A DNA stretch of 64,000 bases from Pteria penguin (taxonomy: Eukaryota > Mollusca > Bivalvia > Pterioida > Pteriidae), in contig CM068583.1 in assembly GCA_035048485.1 (NCBI GenBank), forward strand, positions 21,365,341 through 21,429,340, written 5' to 3'. Positions 34,263-47,530 of this stretch are shown in pieces. The position numbers were made by a program, and so were the translations under genes. Numbering within the stretch: the stretch's first letter is position 1; every line of letters starts with the position of its first letter. The notes under the pieces were generated by a model. That model was not told the origin of the DNA, did not search any database, and saw only the letters and a list, made by a program, of their open reading frames with translations.

Positions 34263-37111
34263 GTGTAACCGAATTATTCTCATAATGAGAGCCCAATAAT
34301 CCATATAAGCTATGCACAAAAGCTATCACAAAGCTATATGAATGTACAAAGAAGATACTTTCTAAATCATTTACAAAATTGTATTTAAGTAAATTTTTCG
34401 GGTCAGTACATAAGCACTGACTTATTCTTGCAAAGTAAAGAGATGAATGCACTTGCCTCAAATAATGACTAGTTAAAACACCGTCGGATATTTGTTTTAA
34501 AATAATCTTGCCATTGTCTTCTTAAGATCAACACGGGATCTAAGAACTGACATACAACTATTTCTCTACGTAGGTGTTTATGGACTTAAAACTGAATGTG
34601 TCGCTTTTATTTTGTAATATCAATGAATCACTTGTCTGTTCAAGCTGTTGCAATTATATAAGTATACGTATAGTAAAACAGTGTAATGGGAATCACAATC
34701 AATAAATAGTTATAATTAGAGTTAATGGCATGATATACGTTAAATATCAAGCAGTACATAAGAAAATATGCATATTGAGAACGAAGCTTTTTTCTAACAT
34801 TGCAATATAACTTCAGCAAAATTTCACAAATACAACTTATTCACTTTACTATCAAACGCTTTTATCAAATTCTAGTTTGCATACGCTTGTAAAAAGAATT
34901 ATGTTTTACCAAAAAAACCCTATTTAATCGTACATGAATCTGAAGAGAGATGCTCAATGAAGTCTGTGAAATACATAGTGTGCTGGTGGTCAATGCCTTC
35001 AAGTTTGCCATGAGCTTCATGAATATCGATTTATTGTTTTATTTCATTATTAAAGACATAGAAATAACGATTCTTCAATTAACTGAGAACTCAAACAAAC
35101 AAGGAGGGATCTATTCATGTACTACAGACCCAGTTATACGAACGAACAATACCAAAGACTAAGGTATGAATCTTTTAACAGCTCATAAATGGGATTTCCT
35201 AGATTCGTGTATTAAAACAGGTCTGGTTGTTTCTTGTTTTACGTTATGTTTATGGTGACATCTTTCCTTTGCATTACAGAAATAAATAGACCTCTATACT
35301 GCAGTCTAATCGGATGTTGTAAAAAGTCTCTTTTGTGAAAATATCTATCCTGACCCGGGACCTCAATTTTGACTATGTACTATCTATTCCTAGAACAAAA
35401 CTTCGACGAATGGGAAGATTTTTTCCCGGGAAAAACGGGATCAGGCCGGACCCATCTTTTAGCAAGAGGAAACATAAAAAAAAAACCCAAACAAAACAAA
35501 ACAACAACAACAAACCCCCCCCCCCCCAAAAAAAACCCAAAAAACAAAAACTCTCACCCGTCCTGGGGAAGAATTTTTCCTTTCACTTTTCGGGTTTCAC
35601 CATCATAAATCTCCATGTTTAGTTTTCAATTTTCTCATAATTAAATATTTCTATTTAACTAGAAGCGAAAAGGTATGCTTCTCAACTTAAACAGATGTTG
35701 AGAAAGTAATGGACATGTTCCCAAAGTTCGTGTTTTACAAAATGTGTTTCAAAATTTGTCGAAATTGACTTGACAAAAATTGGTGTGTATAAAAGCACAA
35801 GTCAAAACGGTCAATCAGTATTCACGATGTTACGTATTCAAATAAGAAATTGTCTAAATGATGTTGCCGAGGTATAAGTTTCAACGTCTCACTACAGCGT
35901 TGTACTGCATCAAGTGCTGAATACATTATTGTCTGGCCCAGTTCAAAATCTTTAAGCTGCTGGCCTACTTCTTGACATATTCTTAAACAAGGAAGACGAA
36001 TTGATAAAATTTTAAACAAGTGAAATACTTAATCTGTCACCATAATACCGAATGTTACAAATACAGATAAAACAAAATAAGATTATTACATATTGGCGAA
36101 TATAACTAGTTATAAGAAAAATCTGTAATAAATAAAACAATAAACCGAAAAACCTTCATAAATATCCAAAGATCAAATGCATGTAGAACAGTACACTTAT
36201 TATATATGTATACAAAAGGCCTTTGGGTATCTCTTAATTTTTACATGTAGATGATACACAGTACAACCACAATATATGACTGAATTTAAGCAGACTTACA
36301 ACGAGAATATCAGGTAAAGTAATGAAAATGAGGGAAAGTGTGCTATCATATAGGGTGATTCTATACTGGAGCGTTTTTTTCCCAGGAAGGAAAGTGGGTG
36401 TGAGGCGGTTCTTCCTGAAAGAGGGGGAGTAAGGTCCATGCCCGTTTTTTTCAGGGGTAAAGTTGAAACTTGACCCCGTTTTTCTGGGGAGCAATCTATG
36501 CAGGGGAAAGTATTTCTTACAATACCGGGACTCCTCTGTCCCACCCAAAGCATGCTAGCAATTTAGCAGACAGATAAGATATATTGTTTAAAGATAAGAT
36601 AGAAAGTCTTCTTGTTAATCATTTACATTATTGATATATTTCTCGGATGATTTATTTCCTTTGCATAGGTAGTGAAAATAATCTAAAAATATGCATAATG
36701 TCTGCTAATTCTGAATAATATTTATTTGTGATTGCACACATTCATATTGATGTGAGAAAATATATTCTTTCCATGTGTAATCTACTGCGTTGCACAGTAA
36801 ATCCGGACAACTTTGATTCCAGGCAATTTTCTGAATAAGAGATTTTCGTGACTATGAGATTATCATACAGATGCAGTTATTTGGAATCTTTCTCGTATTT
36901 TACAGTGTATGAAGCATTTTCAGGAAAAGATAACTCTTTATGTATATGTTAGGTATATTGTTTTACACATTTCAGTCCCAAGCATGTTCTTATCAATAAA
37001 CACTAGATCAATTTTATATTCAAAAGGATCACATCCCGTTTAATTTGTCCAAACAAGTGTCATGCAGCTCGTAAACTGTTTAAGCATCCCAACTTATTGA
37101 TATGCTGTCAT
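34263..37111. other. Anonymous DNA with an A/C-rich tract
   Basis: 35470-35560 is an A/C-rich tract with a C13 run. On either side, 35340-35465 and 36360-36540 contain short G- and C-rich segments such as CCCGGGAAAAACGGGA and CCCCGTTTTTCTGGGGAG that may be opposed copies of one old repeat. No gene recognised. Confidence 0.4.
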
Positions 37112-37185
37112 ATCCTTTGACCGTCCTAAGTCGGCATCGCAACTGCACTTTAATGAATTTTTTGTGATGTTACGTTTCCTTTATT
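37112..37185 (+). repeat. R repeat, partial copy
   Basis: TTTGACCGTCCTAAGTCGGC, ATCGCAACTGCA, AATTTTTTGTGATGTTACG. Confidence 0.7.
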
Positions 37186-37574
37186 TCTGAAATTATAAAC
37201 AGTGCATTTCCAGGGTGACTTCAGTCATACGGCTGTCAGATATTTCTGCTCTAGTATTGACATCCATTAATCGAGGTTAATAACAAAACGCTTGTCAAAC
37301 ATCGTTTGACTTAAATGTATATCGAAAAGAGCAATGTTAAAATCTCAATTTTTGCCGTCGTATCGGGTATAGAAATCATGGGTTTAATACCGATTGACAG
37401 GGAGTCCAAAATGAGTTAACAAACACGTAGAGGATTCCTTAATGTTGCAGGTTTGTCGACGTCCAATGAACAGATCGATATTTCAAACAGATGTCGCCAA
37501 CAGATAATTGATATAATTTTCATATGAATTTATGGGCATAAATGATGATAAAGCATCATAAATGACGGTATGAA
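37186..37574. other. Anonymous AT-rich DNA
   Basis: Nothing recognised. It separates an R repeat from an RT relic. Confidence 0.35.
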
Positions 37575-37956
37575 TCATCCTCTGCTTCATACCTTGATAT
37601 TTTCCTACTAATTAGTGGCCATGATTCATTAGTAACCTCTCTTTGTGACAAACGTGACGATTTCAATTTCATAATTACCAACTTTGCTTACCTGAGTAGC
37701 AACATATCTTCCTCTCCCGCATATGGCGTCTTTATTTTCACAACATATACGTTATACCTGGGCATGCTCTAATTACCAAGATTTCGTCCTGAGAACGAGG
37801 CTTCTCCCCACGAAACTACTCTTACAGGTATTTATTGACGAACGTTTCAAATTGTCACTGAGGACGTTCTTTGTTCGGTATAGGGAACTGATGTAATTTG
37901 CGACCCTCCCTTAAAAAATGTTAACGGACATTTTGGGATCTGACTATGCAAACTAA
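37575..37956 (+). pseudogene. Penelope-like reverse transcriptase relic, subfamily B (3' third)
   Basis: Same extent as the 21981-22427 copy but more decayed. Recognisable are the equivalents of SASYLDIFLLISG, SLVTSLCDKRDDFNFIITNF, SSNISSSPAYGVF, then a frameshift, CSNYQDFVLRTRLL and the FDELKLSL-type region, ending near DILGSDYAN. Several stops and frameshifts. Confidence 0.85.
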
Positions 37957-38205
37957 CCATCTTAACTTACTGTCTCCTCTTGATTTGACATAATACGTAT
38001 ATATACAAACATTTGTTGACGTGCATTTCCGACACCGGAATTTCAGTTCAACAGCATTTGATAATTTGACTTGGTGTTCTTGTCTCCTTCATGTGCTCAT
38101 ATGTATATATTTAAGTATGTACTTCCTCGATTTGAAAAGTTGTACAGGACTTTTGCGACAGATGGTTAACCCTACGGTACTTCTTTGTTGTTAAGAGCAC
38201 GGTTT
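37957..38205 (+). mobile_element. Penelope-like linker, subfamily B, box deleted
   Basis: Follows the 22.4-kb linker to GGACTTTTGCGACA (about 38147-38160) and then jumps to GATGGTTAACCCTACGGTAC. A precise internal deletion has removed the box and about 60 bp beyond it. Confidence 0.8.
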
Positions 38206-38359
38206 ACTTATGTTGATGTCGCCTTTTGATAGCAGCATATAATTCTATAAACGTTTAGTGTGTAATAATTTTTTATGACCTATCTTCTAGAGAAACCTGT
38301 TGATCCTTGTTCTCTATATGGAGGATTATTTATAAATTTTCAAATGTGCACCCTTTGAT

Positions 38360-38605
38360 TGTGTTGCTTTTGCGGTGAATGGGAAAATGGGCGCCCGTAA
38401 ACCATTTAAGAACACCAAATGAGTGACTTTGTTACTTGAATTGACCGTCCTAAGTTGGTATCGTAACCGCAACACAATCGAATATTTTTGTAATGTCATT
38501 TTTCCGTGTATATTATACTATTACCATGTTTTGTGAGCATGTCCTTGGTGAATTTTGTCATACAGTTTTGTCAGCTGTCTTCTGTTTTCTCTTTGCTATC
38601 GATGT
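38360..38605 (+). repeat. R repeat, best copy
   Basis: AAATGAGTGACTTTGTTACT, TTGACCGTCCTAAGTTGGTA, TCGTAACCGCAACACAATCG, AATATTTTTGTAATGTC, GCATGTCCTTGGTGAATTTT and GTCTTCTGTTTTCTCTTTGC in order. Used here as the reference for the family. Confidence 0.8.
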
Positions 38606-41475
38606 CATAAGGTTTATTTGCTACATTTGTTCTCGAGAAACATGATTCCATGAGGTCATGATGAATGGCCCAGTTTAACGCAAGTTTGAAATCTGTTCTA
38701 TGAGCTTAATTCCGATTCCGGAACACGGGTTTTCTGAGTATTGGAAAAAAAACATTCGGTAAAATCCGTTTCTATATTTTTCGTCAAGATAAATTGGTTT
38801 TACGTAATAATGAAGCCCGGACTCACGGAACATCATTTGGAAAATGTACCCTTCCAAATCTGAGCCTAGTTCTGTTGTATGATACAATGGACGATTAATT
38901 ATTAAATGTTAGAATATCTTTGGCCTACCCTCTGTTAACACATATTTAAATACACCTTACAGTAATGACATTTAATCCATTCTATCTAGCTATGTGTTTC
39001 TAATATTCACACTGAGCAAAATAAGTTGTTTTGTTTTTGATTCGCAATGTAACAGAACAACCCTTTTACTGTTTTATAAATTATTTGAACAACTTTATCA
39101 AAAACAACAAAGACTCCATAACTGTAAAGAGTTTCTACACTTTCCAGTAAGGTATCAATCAAGACACATGAATTTACAAATGTCTAAAACAACACGACTA
39201 AACCGAAAATCTTTTTCAGTATTATGTGTAGTAAGCAGGTATGGAGCAGTAACATTGGGGAAATACTTGTGTAGTATGTAAGTATGAAAAAAATAACATT
39301 GGGGAAATTCATGTGTCGTAATCAGGTAAAAAACAGTAGTAAAATCCTATAAAACTATTCTATGTAAATATACACAACTGATCAACAATCACTCATCTTA
39401 AAGGATAGTGACAAGGTCAAATGTCATTCTAATTAGGTGTAATAGACTGTTTTTCTACAGAGAACGCTGGTGGCACATAACAGTTGCGAAGAATCAATTG
39501 AGGCAGATGTTAAGATAACTTTTATAAGAGTTTATATTTGTTAGTATTGGTAGATGATGAAGGATATTAGCTGAATAAATCTATAGATTCATCAATAATG
39601 AAGAAATGCCCAGTGATTATGTCAATATGATATTAAGTACAACAACAATCCAACAACATGATCAAAGGCATGGATTTCAACAAAAATTCCATAGTTATCT
39701 ACTCCTAAACATACATTTCGCTGTGCGATGTATGTACTAACATTAATTTATTGTATCAGACAGGCATTTCGACGGACTATATCTCTGATAATGCTTAAGC
39801 CAAAACTTTGGAAGACTAAAACATTTTTGTAAACAGACTAATAACAAAACTGACTTAATAAGTAGAAAACAAATCCATATTAGGCATGTGAGAGATATTC
39901 TTCCTTTTTCTTGAAATTTACAGTGTCATTACTAAACCTTTTAAAGTATACCCATCTCGTATCAGCGCCGAATCTTGGCTTTTATGACAAATTTTATGAA
40001 CTTATAAAATAATAATAAAAAAAAAATAGTTATAGATCATGTGAACAATTTGAAATAATGATTCAAAACATTCTGTCAACCTTTTTTGGTCAAAACCTCA
40101 CACAAGCCTGATAATTATTTTAAAATTAATTAAGAACACCCATCATTAATCAATATCAATAACGTATATTCTTTTAAAAAAAATAAGCAGCTGTGTATTA
40201 AAGTTTCATTTTAATTATTGTATATTATGTACATGTATAGTGGAAAATTAATGATTGAATACAATATGCAATATGACAACCAGGATAATGTCACTATACG
40301 TAATGATTTATTGTCAAATCACTTCCTGGTTTTGTATGATGCCCTGGGATATATTAATTGGTAAACCTGTAGAATATTTCAATAACATCTTAGCGTGGAC
40401 TCATATTTGTTAGAGGTGTAAGAATACAGACAGTTCCATTTCAGAGCGAAAGGCAGTCCGATCATCTAGGCCATATATACGCAAAATCTCTATATATCTT
40501 CACGCATATAAATTTAAAAATCTATGTTGGCTAAAACTCTTTCAAAAGAGAGTACTCCCAAACCAAATGTATACTTGATCAGGAAGTATTTGCCACATGT
40601 TCATCCAGGAAATTGTCAGTTTTTTCATTATTACAACGTCGGGAATAACAACTAACATATCCATTGTAGGTTCTCTAAGACAAGTCTGTGGCATATAAGA
40701 ATCTGTAGTAATTGATTATACATATGAGTGACGTGTTATTAAATGTAAACATGTACTACGGATGACGACTTCCATTCAGAGGAGCGGCATGCTCTAACGA
40801 ACGACGTATTCTAAACACAAAATTGGAAAATGTTTGTGTAAGACAGTTCAACATGAAGATCATTGTAAAATAATCCGTTCTACTTGGTTCAATATTAACA
40901 ACATTTTAGCGTTTAAATACGTCTATTATCATGGCATCATATTCTGATTTTCGAGATTTATTCATTTCACTGAGTAACACAACTATAATACTTCATCCCC
41001 TGTACAGCTGTGTAAAGTCTATCATTTTTATAGCACCTTCCAATTGAGAGATTAGAATCAAATCTGGAGTTTTATTATTACTCTGTTCGAACCTTTTTTA
41101 TTCTGCAATCGTGGCTTGAACCGATCGTGTCTAAAGGAATGCACAAAAATGAAAATCGTAAATACTTGCACATACGATTTCAAATAGTGTAATTCATTTA
41201 TAATTTGGGTAACATTTTGCCATTAATTGGGGGCGGGAGGTTGGAGTTTTTTGCGAGAAGCAAAATACATGGAAAGCAAAGATGTTATTTTCGCCAATAG
41301 CATGATAGCGAAATAATGGGAAAATACAGTCCTCAGAATTTTCAGGTCCTTTCTTTGTATTTCTTTTTTCATCGGCAAAAAATCAGTATAAGTCGATTAA
41401 TTGATGTTTATGGTGCTTTTTAACAATTTTCAGTCAAAACGTTGACATGAAACAATGGGTTTACTGACTTCTTAC
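38606..41475. other. Anonymous AT-rich DNA
   Basis: Nothing recognised. Small open frames (up to 95 codons) lack domains. Confidence 0.4.
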
Positions 41476-43307
41476 AGACAGTGGAGGGATCCTATGCATC
41501 ACAAACCAAGTGTCTAACCACTAGATACAGTGGAGTGATCCTATACATCACAAACCAAGTGTCTAAACACTACATACAGTGGAGGGATCCTATACATCAC
41601 AAACTAAGTGTCTAACCAGGACATACAGTGGAGGGATAGGGATCCTATACATCACAAACCAAGTGTCTAACCACTACATAGAGTGGAGGGATCCTATACA
41701 TCACACACCAAGTGTCTAACCAGGATATACAGTTGAAGGATCCTATACATCATAAACCAAGTGTCTAACCACTACATGCAGTGGAGGGATCCTATACATC
41801 ACAAACAAAGTGTCTAAACAGAAGATACAGTCGAATGATCCTATACATCACAAACAAAGTGTCTAAACACTACATACAATGGAGGGTTCCTATACATCAA
41901 AAACCAAGTGTCTAACCACTACATACAGTGAAGGGATCCTACACATCACAAAGTAAGTGTCTAACCACAACATACAGTGGAGGGATCCTATACATCACAA
42001 ACCAAGTGTCTAACCAGGACATACAGTGGAGGGATCCTATACATCACAAACCAAGCGTCTAACCACTACATACAGTGGAGGGATCATATACATCACAAAC
42101 CAAGTGTCTAACCAGGGCATACAGTGGAGGGATCCTATACATCACAACGAAAGTGTCTAACCACTACATACAGTGGATGGATCTAAGTGTCTAACCACTA
42201 CATATAATGGGGAGGGGTGTGTGATCGAATACATCACAAAGCAAGTGTCTAACCACTACATACAGTGGAGGGATCCTATACATCACAAACTAAGTGTCTA
42301 ACCAGGACATACAGTGGAGGGATAGGGATCCTATACATCACAAACCAAGTGTCTAACCACTACATAGAGTGGAGGGATCCTATACATCACACACCAAGTG
42401 TCTAACCAGGATATACAGTTGAAGGATCCTATACATCATAAACCAAGTGTCTAACCACTACATGCAGTGGAGGGATCCTATACATCACAAACAAAGTGTC
42501 TAAACAGAAGATACAGTCGAATGATCCTATACATCACAAACAAAGTGTCTAAACACTACATACAATGGAGGGATCCTATACATCAAAAACCAAGTGTCTA
42601 ACCACTACATACAGTGAAGGGATCCTACACATCACAAAGTAAGTGTCTAACCACAACATACAGTGGAGGGATCCTATACATCACAAACCAAGTGTCTAAC
42701 CAGGACATACAGTGGAGGGGTCCTATACATCTCAAAGCAAGTGTCTAACCACTAAATACAGTGAGGGATCCTACACATCACAAACAAAGTGTCTAACCAG
42801 GACATACAGTGTAGGGATCCTATACATCACAACGAAAGTGTCAAACCACTACATACAGTGGACGGATCTAAGTGTCTAACCACTACATATAATGGGGGGT
42901 ATGATCGAATACATCACAAAGCAAGTGTCTAACCACTACATACAGTGGAGGGATCCTATACATCACAAACCAAGTGTCTAACCACTACATACAGTGGAGG
43001 TGTCTAACCAGGACATACAGTAAGGGATCCTATACATCACATACCAAGAGTCTAACCACTACATACAGTGGAGGGATCCTATACATCACAAACCAAGTGT
43101 CTAACCACTACATACAGTGGAGGGATCCTATACATCACAAAGCAAGTGTCTAACCACTACATACAGTGGAGGGATCCTATACATCACAAACCAAGTGTCT
43201 AACCAGGACATACAGTGGAGGGATCCTATACATCATAAACTAAGTGTCTAACCAGGACATACAGTGGAGGGATCCTATACATCACAAACCAAGTGTCTAA
43301 CCACTAG
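41476..43307. repeat. Satellite array, 49-bp monomer with higher-order structure
   Basis: About 37 direct copies of a 49-bp unit built as ACAGTGGAGGGATCCTATAC, ATCACAAACCAAGTGTCTAA, then CCACTACAT or CCAGGACAT. Most units keep a GGATCC site. CCACT-ACATAC-AGTGG across many unit junctions can form a hairpin. Marker variants (GGGATAGGGATCC, TCGAATGATCC, GTGAAGGGATCC) recur exactly 686 bp apart, which is 14 monomers: 41631/42317, 41821/42507 and 41928/42614. The array therefore contains a duplicated 14-mer block of about 41.55-42.92 kb. No ORF. Confidence 0.97.
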
Positions 43308-43954
43308 AACAATTTTAGCCCTCCTGAATCCTTCACATGTAAGTTCTTGTAAGTTTGTATATTAATAACCGCAGAGACTTAAAACTCTGTAGTGAGTTAA
43401 TAGATTAAAATAAAACGTAAAACTATATACACCACGCTAATGATTCGTAATCCGATATATAGACAACAGATATGAAGATTTCGACACTCCTGAGTTGGGC
43501 ACAACATGAAACTTATAATGATGTTATAATTAAAATAAAACAATTTACATTATATTAATTCTTCCGCCTATTGTATTCACATAGAAATGTTTTCTCACCT
43601 GGGTCAGTAGATTGAACTTGGAATCAAGCTGTGTCTGTATCTACTCACCACACCTGCCAACATTTCTTCTGACATACCTCTTTCAACATTGTGTGGAATA
43701 TAGCATAATAAACACCATCGCATCTGGATGCAAGTTTGCTGTGTCCATTTGAGTAACATGCATGTCAGGCTTGCAAGCAATAACATAGATTTTGATAAAA
43801 AGAACTCTCTGCAAGAAATCAATTCACAAATGTGTTACTGACTACGAAAGAAAAGAACATGTGATTGGTTTTCAATAAATCAGAAATATATCTGAAATTT
43901 GGAGTGAGTTGGTGTTCTTCCCGCTGAGGTGCATTACTAAGGAATATCTCCCTC
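43308..43954. other. Anonymous AT-rich DNA
   Basis: Nothing recognised. Confidence 0.35.
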
Positions 43955-44260
43955 ATTCATAACTCATAACTCTGTCCTTAGATTGATTCTTTGATTCACT
44001 TTTCGGTCATTTTGGTTTCAACACTGCTCATCAAATATTTATATATTCCGATCATTCGGTCACGAGCATCATTGAAGAGACATAAGTTATCGAAATGCGT
44101 ATCTTGTGAACAAAATTAAAAGGTATACATGTATATTATTAACATTTTGTTAAAACTATTTTCATTACATAAGCTTGAGGTAATAAGATATGTAAATTAC
44201 AGATTTCTGGTGCACAAAATTAAAAGGTATATATGTTCTATATTTATTCTTTACTTTTTT
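43955..44260 (+). repeat. H-repeat copy 3 with duplicated 3' end
   Basis: Matches copy 1 from GATTCACTTTTCGGTCATTT through TTGAAGA (44072-44078; the first base of the conserved CTGAAGA is changed) and the AAAATTAAAAGGTATA end at about 44112. The end segment GTGCACAAAATTAAAAGGTA recurs at 44211, about 100 bp further. The first hairpin is weakened. Confidence 0.65.
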
Positions 44261-44339
44261 CCAATAACCAAGCTTTATCTCTTGTTTAATTCTTTTTGTA
44301 ATATTTTGTCACTTGGCGGAGTAGATAAGAGCTTCGATT

Positions 44340-44670
44340 CTCAAAGAGGAATCGATTAACCGTCGAACGGGGTGAATATTATCCGTAAATTTGTTGGTTA
44401 TTTTAAAAATGAAACAATAATTATCACTTTGATATTGATCGTTTTCCTTAAATGCACACACTTCGAGATCACTTTGTGTCTCGTCGGTGTGTTGAATGTG
44501 CAATAAGTTATTTAAACCGAGGTCCCATGTCACAATAGACGTTGGTAATCAACAGACCTCTGACTGCTGGGATCGCTGTATTGGACAATATACCAAAACA
44601 ATGTCATAGCCACATGATTTCACGTAATAAATGAAATAGTCTTGACGTGGTGTTAAACAACATACATACA
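44340..44670 (+). mobile_element. Possible SINE related to family 1
   Basis: AAACCGAGGTCCCATGTCAC, AATAGACGTTGG and GACCTCTGACTGCTGGGATC resemble the central domain of the family-1 SINE, and TTTCACGTAATAAATGAAAT with GACGTGGTGTTAAACAACAT resemble its end, but the tail is CATACATAC rather than AATC. Head and target duplication not established. Confidence 0.4.
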
Positions 44671-47419
44671 CGTGATTAAATACACATTATACATTCCTAA
44701 ACGCCCACAATTTTACTATAGTGTATACAATGGGTATTATGTTATAGTAACAGAGGGCATGTGAAACAGTGGCATGTGATAAGGTAAACTGTACTTACTT
44801 TGATAACGAGTCCATTAAAACGCTAGTGATTACCTGTAGTGTCGATAGAAAAGAACCTGTAAAAAGCGTACTCTTACTTGTAAGATTCCAGATAATAAAT
44901 CTGTAAACTATAGACTATGAGAGAAGAAAAGTTATGTACATCACGGGAATCAAATTTTTTATCATATCTGCGATTGAATCACTGCGGATCTCAGTTTCTA
45001 TTACATGTGTCGTAAATAAATGTTTTATTGAGTATAATTCTAAAGTACTGGATCAGACTAAATTTGGTCAAACATTATTAAATTGTATGATATACAGATA
45101 TATATATTTTCGTATCTTCTCAATTTTATACAGAAATTAATTCGATCATATAATTTGGTTGTAAGACATTAAAAGCATCATGTCAAAAACTGAATATAAA
45201 GCCAAAATGTTGATATCAATTATTTGTTAAAACAGTTGAGTTTTTTTTTTTAGCTTCATTTACTTAGATAGAAGACACTAACTCTTCCTTGCCATTTGGT
45301 TTCGCCCCCTTTTTTTCCAGGGGTCCATGAAAATACATAGCAATTTATTGAACTCCACAGTAACATTGCATAACGAGCAATGTAAGACACAAGTCTTATG
45401 CTTAGGTCTGATATTTCGAACTATACTGATGTATTGTAATAAGTAGAGAATTTTGGATTTTGGATATTATTTACAGGCAGGTGGAATCCTACCTTTGGCA
45501 TGCACTAGACCTGTATTAGCAGAATATCAGTCATAAATGCAAATATTGCCCATTCAAGTAATAGTCTATTTTATTCCGTTTTCCAAGTAGGTTTAGATTC
45601 TGATGAACCTTTCATATGCTTACTGATGATGTGTCTATGTTTGAAAATTATTATGGGTTCATGTTACTTGTAGTTTACAAATATTTGTAAACTGTATGTT
45701 CTTTATCGACGTCAAGATTTTGTTACTGATTACGTGAAAGCGTTTCCGTGATGCATAACAAGAATGAGCAATGGACAATCTTTAGGTTAACTTGTACTGG
45801 ATGCTTGACCTCGTTTCTACTTAAAAACAAACAACCAACCCCCTCCCCCCAATAAAGTGCAAGTGAGACCCAAACCAATGGGTTTTTCATTCTGAATCGT
45901 AGAATAATTTAAGAATAATTTATTCAATATACACAGAGGTCCAGAGGTGAGCATATTCTGCTAGGATGATCACATGATACTTGCAAAAATAACACATTAT
46001 TGACATCTTAAATATTCCTCACTTCCAATCAATTTGTTTCAATTAAATGGCTTAAAAAGTAAGTACTGAAATTCTTTTCTGTTAATAAATGTATACTTGA
46101 CTTCCCTATTCGAAATAAAATTGTATGATATTATCATGTGTAAATTCTCTCACTATTTTTTAGGATCAAAAGTTGTCAATAAACTTCTAGGGTTTGTTTT
46201 CTTTTTCCAACTAATTAGATTTTGCTTACATTTTCAGCATTTTTTTTAGAATTCATTAAGCGACGAAACAATAAACCGACTCGGCACATGATTTCAAATT
46301 TGTTCATTTTGACAAAAATTTTATACAGAAAAAGCAATATATCTCAGTCTTGATAACAAAGAAATAATTTAACATAAATAAAAAATTCATTTTTCATCTA
46401 TGAACATGAGTTTAAAGTGAAAATGATAGTTGATCCTCTAAAACCTTATTTTTAAATACGTAAATCACAAGTCACAAAACAAACAATTCAGATGTTCACA
46501 GCTATAGTGATTTCTCTGTATCTTTCTTCTGGGCGAAGTTTTGTGGAAAAGTTGACCAAAACCTCAATAAATATCTCGTATATATTTATTTAAGCCCGTA
46601 TTGGATTTAAATACAATTTATTTTGCAATCTGAAGTGTTGTGAAACTAAATATTTAAGGTCAGTATTTAGATAATTAAACTAATGATCAGTATCTGTACT
46701 TTTGGCAACTAAGTATTTGCATTTCTACATTATCATGTTTACAGCACATCACTTCATTCATCATAAACAATTGTAAAGAACCATCTACGATGTCACAATC
46801 AGTAACCAGCTCAGTTCACCGATTATTCAATAGGCTTTGTAATCCAATATTTCATCTATAAGATATCCACAAAAGTAAACGCGAAGAAGTATCTATAGGT
46901 TAATGCAAATTTCTTAGATAAATGAATATCCTGTATGATTCCACGTTAGGACGAATGCAAACTTCAATCAAATATTAAGGTGAAACCAAGTTAATAAAAC
47001 AAAGAAATAAAGCCAGTCAACAATATAGTATTGGTAATGTTATAACATTTGTATTTAAGTAGAGATCGGGACCTGCAAATATATTCTAATATATCTGTTG
47101 ACATCAGCCGTCCTTAAAATCGGACAGAGTCTGGATAAACGGATAAATACATCACATATGCCGTTGTAATGGCTTTTTGTTGCTTGATATGATGACCTGT
47201 GATTGACTCGTGAAAGCTTAGAATTTCCTCCTTACTGCACTGCTTAATGAGATCAAGGGGTATTTTCCCAATGGCGGGTTCTTTGACTTGTTGAGACAGA
47301 ATTTTGAAGGATAAATAAGTCATTTACAACACGTAGATAAGGAAGTGAAACATTGATCACATATAAAATCTGATGATGTTCATACATATATATAATATGT
47401 ACTAAACTATATATAATAC
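44671..47419. other. Anonymous AT-rich DNA
   Basis: Nothing recognised. Confidence 0.4.
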
Positions 47420-47530
47420 GTACTAAAATATGTAATATAAAATATCGAACATATACACCTATTAATTTAGTGCACCATATGTGCATTTCGACAACTTATG
47501 TCTCTCCAGTGATGCTCGGGGCCAAATGAT
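47420..47530 (-). repeat. H-repeat copy 4
   Basis: Reads on the minus strand GAGCATCACTGGAGAGACAT, AAGTTGTCGAAATGCACATA and TGGTGCAC. The first conserved strand is CTGGAGA (one change). The two following hairpins (GACA/TGTC and TGCAC/GTGCA) are fully paired. Confidence 0.65.

Noticed and set aside
34263..36560. Possible opposed copies of a G/C-rich repeat (35340-35600 and 36360-36540)
   Set aside because: Only short CCCGGGAAAAACGGG-like pieces match by eye; not enough to claim a repeat family.
41476..43307. Possible CRISPR array
   Set aside because: The whole 49-bp unit repeats with no unique spacers, and the genome is eukaryotic; this is a satellite.
45600..45650. CTGATGA strings checked as hammerhead cores
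   Set aside because: No stem II followed by GAAA in the right position; chance matches.
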